This document shows positions 5,673-10,599 of a stretch of 10,599 bases of DNA, one piece after another; the first letter of the stretch is position 1; every line of letters begins with the position of its first letter. A program made the position numbers and the translations under genes. The DNA is from Actinomycetota bacterium (GTDB taxonomy: Bacteria; Actinomycetota; Acidimicrobiia; IMCC26256; PALSA-610). The stretch is taken from positions 1 to 10,599 of the forward strand of contig JAUZEI010000623.1 in assembly GCA_030839105.1 (NCBI GenBank), in the 5' to 3' direction. The notes beneath the pieces were generated by a model that worked only from the letters and a program-made list of their open reading frames with translations, was not told where the DNA came from and made no database searches.

Positions 5673-6473
5673 TCAGTCCGGTGGAGCTGAGGTGACGACG
5701 GCGAGCGCGGTGAGGCGGTCGGCGCCTTCATCGGTCACTTCGACCCTCGACACGGTGCCGTCGCTGCGTTGCCCGAGGGCACGGGCCGTTGCGCGTACAG
5801 GACCGACGCGGTTGGGTGCGAGGAAGTGCAACACGACATCGGTCGTGTAGCCGCCGCCGGTCGCATGTTCGGCGGCGAGGTCGACGAGTGTCGCGACGAC
5901 ACCACCGTGCAGGATGCCCCAGGGATTTCGGAGCTCTTCTGCCAGATCGATCTCGACCGCGTGATCGCCGACCGACCGCACACCGAGCCACTCTGCGATC
6001 GGCGGGAGATCCGGTGCGCGCCCCACCGTCGAGTCCAACACGAGCGGACGCGCCCACTTCGGCGGCCCGTTCTCGGGGACGAGGATCGCGGATGTGAGGA
6101 TGCCGCTCGCAACGAGCACGTCGTACGCGCCTTCGTCGACGATCTGCACGCTGGTGACGACGTTGTTGCGGCCGCGGCGCACGAGTCGCGCGTCGAGGCG
6201 GAGCCGGCCCACATGCGCGAGCTCGACGACGCGCGCCGCGAGGTTCGTCGACACGACCCAGCCGTCGGGGAGCGCGGCGAGGCCGCCGCTGAGACCGCCG
6301 ACGTTGTCGAGCATCGTCAGGAGCGCGCCGGTCCGGACTCCGCCCGCCGGCCCGCGGAGGTGCGGCGCGATCTCGGCATGGCCCACGAGGTGACCGTCGG
6401 CGGCTTCCCGCATCGTCACACCCATGTAGCGGCCGACGCCGCGCCCGGTCTCCGACTCTCCGAAGTTGCTCAC
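5673..6473 (-). CDS. Double-hotdog PaaI-like thioesterase (second of a tandem pair)
   Basis: This encodes a 266-aa protein with two hotdog domains. Domain 1 (about 10-133) has 'RTGALLTMLDNVGG' (47-60). Domain 2 (about 140-266) has the classic PaaI/4HBT signature 'NPWGILHGGVVATLVDLAAE' (183-202), with N183, H189, GG190-191 and D198 in the catalytic positions. It should hydrolyse acyl- or aryl-CoA esters in the cytosol; the substrate is unknown. The start is GTG 6473, which overlaps the upstream paralogue's stop as GTGA, so translation is coupled. It aligns along its whole length with that paralogue (shared 'GAL.T..D..GG', 'GGVVAT', 'VGPVR', 'RVE..D.GA'). This copy keeps the fuller active-site motif. 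It ends 24 bp from the convergent P450 stop, without a strong terminator between them. Confidence 0.85.
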   Translation of the reverse strand: MSNFGESETGRGVGRYMGVTMREAADGHLVGHAEIAPHLRGPAGGVRTGALLTMLDNVGGLSGGLAALPDGWVVSTNLAARVVELAHVGRLRLDARLVRRGRNNVVTSVQIVDEGAYDVLVASGILTSAILVPENGPPKWARPLVLDSTVGRAPDLPPIAEWLGVRSVGDHAVEIDLAEELRNPWGILHGGVVATLVDLAAEHATGGGYTTDVVLHFLAPNRVGPVRATARALGQRSDGTVSRVEVTDEGADRLTALAVVTSAPPD

Positions 6474-7294
6474 GCGAGATTCCGCGTCGCGACCGCGTGC
6501 ACGACGGTCATCTGCCGGTTCTCGGCCCCGGCGTCGACCAACTCGACGCGCGCCGAGCCATGGCCGTCGGCCGTCGCCAGTACGTCGACCGCGGTTCGGA
6601 CCGGCCCGACCTTGCCGAAGCCGAGATAGGTGACGGCGAGGTCGTTCACGACCAGTGGCTCGCTCGTCGCGGCCCGTAACGCGGTCTCGGCCGCAATCTC
6701 GGCGACCGTGGCCACCACGCCGCCCTGCATCGCGCCCATCGAGTTGAGCGACCAGTCGACGACCGGGACCTCGATGACCCCGCGCGCACGGTCGAGCACC
6801 TCGACGCCGAGCTCTTCGAGGAGTGGTCGGGCAAGGCGCGAGTCGGCGGTCGCCATCGTCGACGGACTCTCGCGTACCGTGCTCATGTCGGGATTCGTAT
6901 CGCGGCGGGGGAGCACCGCGAAGCTCATCGTCGCGATGCCGACACGGTGTTCGCGCTCGTCGACGAGCGCGACCTCGATGACCACCGTCGTACGGCCCGC
7001 GCGCAACACCGATGCACGTGCTTCCACCGTGGAGCCCGGACGCGCCGCGCCGACGAGATGCAACGTGAGGTCGGCCGTCGCGATCCAGCCCGGCGCGGCG
7101 GCGTTTGCCGCGAGCCCACCGCCGATGACGTCGACGAGCGTCGCAAGCGCGCCGGCTCGCGCGTAGCCGTGGTCGGTGCAGATCTCGGGAGTCACCGGCA
7201 TCCAGGCCCTGCTCGTGCGACCGTCCGATTCGTGCTCGAACGAGAAGCGGAGGTCGCGCAGCAGGTGGTGGTCGGGCGGGTAGACGGCGGTCAT
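6470..7294 (-). CDS. Double-hotdog PaaI-like thioesterase paralogue (first of a tandem pair)
   Basis: This encodes a 274-aa protein of two hotdog domains. Domain 1 (about 10-130) has 'RAGALATLVDVIGGGLAANA' (46-65). Domain 2 (about 150-270) has 'NSMGAMQGGVVATVAEIAAE' (184-203). Compared with the next gene, the signature histidine is Q190 and the catalytic-helix acid is E199, so domain 2 may be altered in activity or structural, with catalysis in domain 1 or in a hetero-oligomer. ATG 7294 is the start; a TACCGT -10-like hexamer lies 9 nt upstream, offering an internal promoter within the longer leftward run. Its TGA overlaps the GTG of the paralogue. The roughly 20-residue linker near 130-150 is Ser/Thr/Pro-rich. 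It most likely acts on CoA thioesters; dehydratase-type hotdogs are an alternative, though no MaoC motif is visible. Confidence 0.82.
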   Translation of the reverse strand: MTAVYPPDHHLLRDLRFSFEHESDGRTSRAWMPVTPEICTDHGYARAGALATLVDVIGGGLAANAAAPGWIATADLTLHLVGAARPGSTVEARASVLRAGRTTVVIEVALVDEREHRVGIATMSFAVLPRRDTNPDMSTVRESPSTMATADSRLARPLLEELGVEVLDRARGVIEVPVVDWSLNSMGAMQGGVVATVAEIAAETALRAATSEPLVVNDLAVTYLGFGKVGPVRTAVDVLATADGHGSARVELVDAGAENRQMTVVHAVATRNLA

Positions 7295-7303
7295 GGGACC
7301 GGG

Positions 7304-7309
7304 ACGGTA
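7304..7309 (-). promoter_or_regulatory. Possible -10 element of the thioesterase pair
   Basis: TACCGT on the minus strand lies 9 nt before ATG 7294, in the 31-bp gap after the small ORF. It matches the TANNNT spacing seen at other starts in the window. No -35 is visible, so it is tentative. Confidence 0.35.
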
Positions 7310-7325
7310 CCGAACGGGTGCTCCG

Positions 7326-7469
7326 CTATCCCAGTTCGACCTCGGTGGCGACGTCTGTCTTGCGGATCGGCAGCGCCTCCATGGTCCCTTTCGGGTCGAC
7401 TCGGCCGAACTCGTTGCGCTTGCACGCGTGGCCGCCGAGGCGAGCCACCGCGCTCATGGGAATTTTCAC
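7326..7469 (-). CDS. Small 47-aa ORF, unknown, coupled to the DUF6457-like gene
   Basis: The frame starts at GTG 7469 and overlaps the upstream TAG by one base (TAGTG), a re-initiation arrangement. It reads VKIPMSAVARLGGHACKR, then NEFGRVDPKGTMEALPIR, then KTDVATEVELG. An internal ATG at 7457 would give 43 aa. Composition is protein-like (balanced K, E, D, T, V), unlike the Arg/Ser-rich shadows. I count 39 of 47 codons ending in G or C, as expected for this genome. I recognise no family; one cysteine, no membrane segment, no signal peptide. It fills almost all of the gap between the DUF6457-like gene and the thioesterases. It could be a small accessory protein, a degraded remnant or chance. 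Confidence 0.45.
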   Translation of the reverse strand: MKIPMSAVARLGGHACKRNEFGRVDPKGTMEALPIRKTDVATEVELG

Positions 7470-7711
7470 TACTTCGCGCCGGCGAAGTCGTCGATCACCA
7501 GTGCGCACTGCTCGAGGGTCGCGCCGCGCGCGATGGCGCGCCCGAGCACGTGACACAGGATGGGCGCGTTGGTGCGGTCGCCCGAGGCGTGCGCGGCGAC
7601 GCCTGCGAGGTCGAGCAGCGTGTTCTTGTCGTCGGCGTCGACGAGCAGGTCGGCGGGGTCGAGCTTGGTCTCCGTCGCGAGCCGCATCGTGATGTCGGTG
7701 ATCCAGTCCAT
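7469..7711 (-). CDS. DUF6457-like small protein
   Basis: This encodes an 80-aa helical acidic protein: 'MDWITDITMRLATETKLDPA' at the start, then 'NTLLDLAGVAAHASGDRTNA' and 'PILCHVLGRAIARGATLEQC'. The pattern 'LLDLA..vAH...R..AP...yl.G.A.g.G' matches the actinobacterial DUF6457 family as I remember it. In that family the domain is stand-alone or attached to molybdopterin-guanine dinucleotide enzymes; the biochemical role is unknown. No molybdenum gene is in the window to support such a link. ATG 7711 has an AAGGA ribosome site 7 nt upstream. It follows yqgE by 34 bp in the same direction, so it is probably co-transcribed. Its last codons form a hairpin (7471-7488) and its stop overlaps the next small ORF. 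Confidence 0.75.
   Translation of the reverse strand: MDWITDITMRLATETKLDPADLLVDADDKNTLLDLAGVAAHASGDRTNAPILCHVLGRAIARGATLEQCALVIDDFAGAK
7471..7488 (-). other. Hairpin over the DUF6457-like stop region
   Basis: ACTTCGC (7471-7477) pairs with GCGAAGT (7482-7488) around a 4-nt loop. On the minus-strand mRNA this stem ends exactly at the DUF6457-like stop and abuts the GTG of the small ORF. There is no U tract. It may tune re-initiation or be a weak attenuator. Confidence 0.4.
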
Positions 7712-7718
7712 CGAAGTG

Positions 7719-7723
7719 TCCTT
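7719..7723 (-). promoter_or_regulatory. Ribosome-binding site of the DUF6457-like gene
   Basis: AAGGA on the minus strand sits 7 nt before ATG 7711, an ideal spacing, inside the 34-bp gap after yqgE. It fixes the start of this short gene. Confidence 0.6.
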
Positions 7724-7745
7724 CGCTCTCAGGTCTCTCGGCCGG

Positions 7746-8306
7746 TCAGTTGACAGTGGCGTCTTCGGGGTAGTTCGAGAAGAGCGCGAGCCGGCCGCGC
7801 TGGCGCCGCAACACGTCTCGCCACAGTCTCGCCGGATCGTCGACGAACGGATCGGTCGGTTCGAGATTCACGACGAACCACGCTCCCTCGGCAAGCTCAC
7901 CTTCGAGTTGACCGGGAGCCCAACCGGCGTAGCCCGCGAAGATGCGTAGCGACTGCAGTGACGCTCCGATGTCGAGTGGATCGTCGGCGAGATCGATGGT
8001 GCCGATGTCGTCGACGATCTGCTCGAAGGCTTCCAGCACAACGTGTCGCCGGCGCGCCAGTGCGATCACGGCGTCGGTCGCGACCGGGCCGCCGACGAAC
8101 ACGAGATCGGGCGGCGAGACGAGCTCGCGCCATTCGGGGAACACGTCGTAGACCGACGTCTCGCTCGGGCGATTGAGGATGACGCCGAGCCCGCCGTCCT
8201 CGCCGTGTTCGAGCATCAGGACGACGCTCCGGTCGAAGTTCGGATCGATCAGGGGCGGCGCCGCGACAAGCAGCCGTCCGCGAAGCATCGGCGGCTCGGG
8301 CACCAC
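7746..8306 (-). CDS. yqgE: YqgE/AlgH family protein (UPF0301)
   Basis: This encodes about 186 aa, the standard family length. The conserved N-terminus 'MLRGRLLVAAPPLIDPNFDR' leads to 'SVVLMLEHGEDGGLGVILNR' with 'PSET', followed by 'VFVGGPV' and, near the C-terminus, 'RIFAGYAGWAPGQLEGELAE'; all are hallmarks of UPF0301. The molecular function is not established. The AlgH name comes from a proposed alginate-regulation role in Pseudomonas that need not apply here. The start is uncertain: GTG at 8306 or 8303, or ATG at 8288 (the M of MLRG). The frame runs on to 8456 but is Arg-rich and non-coding there. It heads the leftward run yqgE, DUF6457-like protein, small ORF, thioesterases, and diverges from the FAD dehydrogenase across 119 bp. 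Confidence 0.92.
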   Translation of the reverse strand: MVPEPPMLRGRLLVAAPPLIDPNFDRSVVLMLEHGEDGGLGVILNRPSETSVYDVFPEWRELVSPPDLVFVGGPVATDAVIALARRRHVVLEAFEQIVDDIGTIDLADDPLDIGASLQSLRIFAGYAGWAPGQLEGELAEGAWFVVNLEPTDPFVDDPARLWRDVLRRQRGRLALFSNYPEDATVN

Positions 8307-8411
8307 ACGATCTTGGCACGACCGGCGCCCGCACCGGTTCCCAGTCGCGGCTTCGCTCGCGCGGCGGCGCCGTTTCCGTTCGTGGCTCGCGGCGGATCTC
8401 GCTGGCGCTCC

Positions 8412-8417
8412 TAGCAT
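8412..8417 (+). promoter_or_regulatory. -10 element of the FAD-linked dehydrogenase
   Basis: TAGCAT ends 8 nt before ATG 8426, the same spacing as at the 1401 and 3736 starts, implying a leaderless mRNA. No clear -35 was found in the 119-bp gap to the divergent yqgE gene. Confidence 0.55.
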
Positions 8418-8425
8418 GCGCGGCG

Positions 8426-9808
8426 ATGGGCGTCTCGGACGATCTGCTGTCGGCATTGCGCGAGATCGTGGGTGCGCCGAACGTCCGGACCGATCCCGAC
8501 CTCGTCACCGCGCACGTCGTCGACTGGACCGGTCGGTTCCGCGGCGCGACGCCTGCGGTCGTGCGGCCGGGCACGGTCGGCGAGGTGGTGGCCGTCCTGC
8601 GCCACTGCGACGCCGAAGGTGCGGAGATCGTGCCGCAGGGCGGGAACACCGGCCTCGTGGGTGGCTCCGTTCCGCTGCACGGTGAGCTCGTCCTCGATCT
8701 GCGCCGCCTCGACGAGCTCGGGCCGGTCGACCCGCGCACGGGTCAGGTCACCGTCCAGGCCGGGGTCACGCTCGCGCGCTTGCAGCGGCACGCCGCCGAC
8801 GCGGGTTGGCTGTACGGAGTCGACCTGGGTGCGCGCGAGGTCGCGACCGTCGGGGGGACCGTCGCCACCAACGCGGGTGGGGTGCACGTGTTGCGCTACG
8901 GGCCGACGCGGCGTCAACTCGTCGGGGTCGAGGCCGTGCTCGCCGACGGGCGCGTGATCCGCCGCCTCGACGGCTTGGAGAAGGACAACTCGGGCTTCGA
9001 CCTCTCGGGCCTGTTCTGCGGCAGCGAGGGAACCCTCGCCGTCGTCACCGCCGCGCGCGTACGTCTGCACGCGCCCACGCGGCACAAGGTGGTCGCGCTG
9101 TGTGCCTTCGGCGATGTGGACACCGCGCTCGACGCAGTGGGGACGCTGCGGCGCGAGCTCGACTGTGTCAACGCGATCGAGTTCTTCCTGGCGGACGGCC
9201 TGGAGCTCGTGTGCGAGCAGCTCGGACTCGCGCGTCCGTTCCCCTCCCCGCACGCGGCATTCGTCCTCGTCGAGGCCGCAGCCAACTCCGATCCGACCGA
9301 TGCCCTCGCCCACGCGGTGGAGCTGAGCGCGGGGGTCGCCGACGTCGCGGTCGCGACCGACGTCGCCGCCTGCCGCGCGCTCTGGCGCTACCGCGAAGGT
9401 CACCCCGAGGCCATCAATCTTCTCGGCGCGCCTCTCAAGCTCGACGTGTCACTTCCGGCGGATCGACTTGGCGATTTCATCGGCGCCGTTCCCGGGCGCG
9501 TGCGCGAGATCGCTCCCGACGCGCGGGTGTGGATGTTCGGTCATGCCGGCGACGGGAACGTGCACGTCAACGTGACCGATCTCGCGCTCCACGACGAGCG
9601 CGTGACTGCGGCCGTCTTCGAGCTGGTGGCCGAGCGGCACGGATCGATCAGTGCCGAGCACGGCATCGGTACTGCCAAGCGTCGCTATCTGCACCTCGTG
9701 CGCAGTCCGGACGAGATCGAGGTGTATCGCTCGCTCAAGCGCGCGCTCGACCCGAACGGAATCCTCAACCCGCACGTCCTCCTGCCGGAGGAAGGCGCGG
9801 CGGGGTGA
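8426..9808 (+). CDS. FAD-linked D-2-hydroxyacid dehydrogenase (GlcD/D2HGDH type)
   Basis: This encodes a 460-aa VAO/PCMH-family flavoprotein. The FAD domain shows 'PQGGNTGLVGGSVP' (70-83) and 'REVATVGGTVATNAGG' (137-152). The cap domain has 'LWRYREGHPEA' (R323) and 'KLDVSLP' (K338). The metal/substrate signatures 'GHAGDGNVHVNV' (H373, H380) and 'SAEHGIGTAKRRYL' (E411, H412) are those of D-2-hydroxyglutarate and D-lactate dehydrogenases, which oxidise a D-2-hydroxyacid to the 2-oxoacid and pass electrons to an acceptor such as electron-transfer flavoprotein. No motif residue is missing and the length is normal. The glycolate GlcD subunit is less likely, since no GlcE/GlcF follows. The exact substrate is unresolved. 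It starts at a leaderless ATG, stands alone on the plus strand, and ends 8 bp from the convergent PPOX gene. Confidence 0.93.
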   Translation: MGVSDDLLSALREIVGAPNVRTDPDLVTAHVVDWTGRFRGATPAVVRPGTVGEVVAVLRHCDAEGAEIVPQGGNTGLVGGSVPLHGELVLDLRRLDELGPVDPRTGQVTVQAGVTLARLQRHAADAGWLYGVDLGAREVATVGGTVATNAGGVHVLRYGPTRRQLVGVEAVLADGRVIRRLDGLEKDNSGFDLSGLFCGSEGTLAVVTAARVRLHAPTRHKVVALCAFGDVDTALDAVGTLRRELDCVNAIEFFLADGLELVCEQLGLARPFPSPHAAFVLVEAAANSDPTDALAHAVELSAGVADVAVATDVAACRALWRYREGHPEAINLLGAPLKLDVSLPADRLGDFIGAVPGRVREIAPDARVWMFGHAGDGNVHVNVTDLALHDERVTAAVFELVAERHGSISAEHGIGTAKRRYLHLVRSPDEIEVYRSLKRALDPNGILNPHVLLPEEGAAG

Positions 9809-9816
9809 CGTGCGCG

Positions 9817-10422
9817 CTACGTGAGCGGTTCGGCGGCCCGGGCCGGATCGTGTTCCGGTAGATATTCCTGCGCCCACGTCATGCGCGTCCAGTCCGGGAC
9901 GGGGGTCTCCACCTCTTTCCTGGGCACGAACGGGCTGCGCTCCACGAGCTTCATCTTGTGGATGTAGCGCGAGCAGTTCGGGAACACCTCGGTGGTCTGC
10001 ACGCGGACCACCAGCACCGCGCCCGTCATGTCGGCGAGCAGAGAGTCTTCCGGATCGACCGACGCGATGCCGTTCACGCGCACGCGGTTCGGTTGCTCGA
10101 AGTCCATGAACAACATCCCGATCGCGGCATGGGCGCGGATGTTGCCGAGAGAGAGGAACATGCCGTTGCCGTCGTAGACGGGAAAAGCCAGCGTGCGATC
10201 GTCGACGACGCGCACGAATCCCGGATCGCCGCCTTTGTACGAGCACTGCGGGTTCCCGTCCGCGTCACACGTCGCGAGGAAGAACATGTCACGCGACTCG
10301 ATGAACGCCTTGGCGCTGTCGTCGACGCGCTCGCTGACGAGCAACTCGTCGATGCGATCGGCCACCCGCCGGGTATCGAATCGGTCCTGCCAGTAGCGGT
10401 GATCGTCGTTGAAGATGCTCAC
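9817..10422 (-). CDS. Pyridoxamine 5'-phosphate oxidase (PPOX)-family flavoprotein
   Basis: This encodes a 201-aa split-barrel protein. The core 'FIESRDMFFLATCDADGNPQ' then 'CSYKGGDPGFVRVVDDRTLA' and 'FPVYDGNGMFLSLGNI' (about 43-100) is the FMN- or F420-binding PPOX fold, with 'RVRVNGIASV' in the second half. The ending 'FPNCSRYIHKMKLV' is seen in a subgroup annotated only as PPOX-family, so vitamin B6 synthesis should not be assumed; a flavin- or F420-dependent reductase of unknown substrate is as likely. GTG 10422 is chosen because the frame upstream of it (to 10491) runs into the 44-bp repeats and is not protein-like. The ribosome site is weak (GGTGGGG). No -10 is seen, so it may be read from an upstream gene through the repeat array. 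Confidence 0.87.
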   Translation of the reverse strand: MSIFNDDHRYWQDRFDTRRVADRIDELLVSERVDDSAKAFIESRDMFFLATCDADGNPQCSYKGGDPGFVRVVDDRTLAFPVYDGNGMFLSLGNIRAHAAIGMLFMDFEQPNRVRVNGIASVDPEDSLLADMTGAVLVVRVQTTEVFPNCSRYIHKMKLVERSPFVPRKEVETPVPDWTRMTWAQEYLPEHDPARAAEPLT

Positions 10423-10447
10423 CCCACCATCGTCGCGCCTCGCACCC

Positions 10448-10560
10448 GTTTCCCTGCCCACTGTTGGCAGGAATTCGGGCGCGAGGCGCATGTTTCCCTG
10501 CCCACTGTTGGCAGGAATTCGGGCGCGAGGCGCATGTTTCCCTGCCCACTCTTGGCAGGG
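10448..10560. repeat. 44-bp tandem repeat with a hairpin in each unit
   Basis: There are two identical 44-bp units (10448-10491 and 10492-10535) and a partial third (10536-10560). Each begins GTTTCCCTGCCCACTGTTGG and full copies end GAATTCGGGCGCGAGGCGCAT. Each holds a stem CCTGCC/GGCAGG with a 7-nt loop (10453-10471 and 10497-10515). The third copy has one loop change (G to C) and a 7-bp stem CCCTGCC/GGCAGGG (10540-10560). The unit is not a multiple of three, so it is not coding. Confidence 0.9.
10540..10560 (-). terminator. Hairpin after the right-edge gene, possible terminator
   Basis: The 7-bp stem CCCTGCC/GGCAGGG with a 7-nt loop is the strongest of the three repeat hairpins. On the minus strand it comes 9 nt after the TAA of the putative right-edge gene. 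It lacks a U tract on that strand (AAAC follows), so termination is plausible but unproven. Confidence 0.4.
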
Positions 10561-10569
10561 TTTGGGGCG

Positions 10570-10599
10570 TTAGCAGAGTTCGTAGACGGGATTCACGAT
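10570..10599 (-). CDS. Possible C-terminal end of a gene entering from the right
   Basis: The minus strand reads ...IVNPVYELC then TAA (10572-10570), nine codons, seven of them ending in G or C. The hairpin repeats start just past the stop, as expected behind a gene. Nine residues are too few to name a family, and this could be chance. Confidence 0.35.
   Translation of the reverse strand: MVNPVYELC

Noticed and set aside
8411..9403. 330-aa minus-strand frame antisense to the FAD dehydrogenase
   Set aside because: The plus-strand product carries every family motif; the antisense frame has none.
9809..9816. Terminator between the FAD dehydrogenase and PPOX genes
   Set aside because: Only 8 bp separate the stops; the local ACGTGCGCGCTACGT pairing is just 4 bp and not convincing.
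10448..10560. CRISPR array
   Set aside because: Units are directly adjacent with no spacers, only two to three copies, and no cas gene is nearby.
10561..10599. tRNA or tmRNA fragment suggested by GTTCG and GGGATTC
   Set aside because: The bases do not form a T-arm followed by an acceptor stem; an ORF end fits better.

Overview
This is a very GC-rich window with strong G/C third-codon bias and GTG starts. It has overlapping stop/start codons, and several -10-like TANNNT hexamers lie 6-8 nt before start codons, which suggests leaderless mRNAs. The content fits a high-GC actinobacterial genome: a tetR-cytochrome P450 pair, tandem double-hotdog thioesterases, a DUF6457-like protein and an NrtR-like Nudix protein. 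An Acidimicrobiia-type lineage is plausible, but that is inference. No rRNA, tRNA, CRISPR, transposase or phage gene was seen.

Layout. (1) The 5' end of a PAS-domain gene lies at 1-319 (-). A 235-bp gap with a nested hairpin follows. (2) A TesB-like acyl-CoA thioesterase (-) and a carboxymuconolactone-decarboxylase-family protein (+) diverge from a 24-bp gap whose two -10 elements overlap. (3) A two-gene minus-strand operon reads Nudix/winged-helix protein (NrtR-like), then a fusion of a NadD/CoaD-type nucleotidyltransferase with a YacP-type NYN nuclease domain. (4) Divergent to it, a TetR regulator with a palindrome in its own promoter overlaps a cytochrome P450 gene by ATGA. (5) A minus-strand run at 8306-5673 reads YqgE/AlgH, DUF6457-like protein, a 47-aa ORF, then two paralogous double-hotdog proteins joined by GTGA. 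(6) An FAD-linked D-2-hydroxyacid dehydrogenase (+) converges on a PPOX-family flavoprotein (-). Behind the latter is a 44-bp tandem repeat carrying hairpins, then what may be the last codons of another minus-strand gene.

Two themes stand out. One is acyl-CoA/hydroxy-acid catabolism: three thioesterase-type proteins, a P450, a D-hydroxyacid dehydrogenase and small oxidoreductase-type folds. This suggests a lipid, steroid or aromatic degradation neighbourhood, with no substrate readable from sequence. The other is a nucleotide/NAD module, Nudix-wHTH plus adenylyltransferase-NYN, translationally coupled. This is the most unusual combination in the window: it puts an NAD-type sensor/hydrolase, a nucleotidyl transferase and a putative RNase in one transcript.

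Genes are tightly packed. No stretch above 300 bp lacks a gene, and the largest gap is 320-554.
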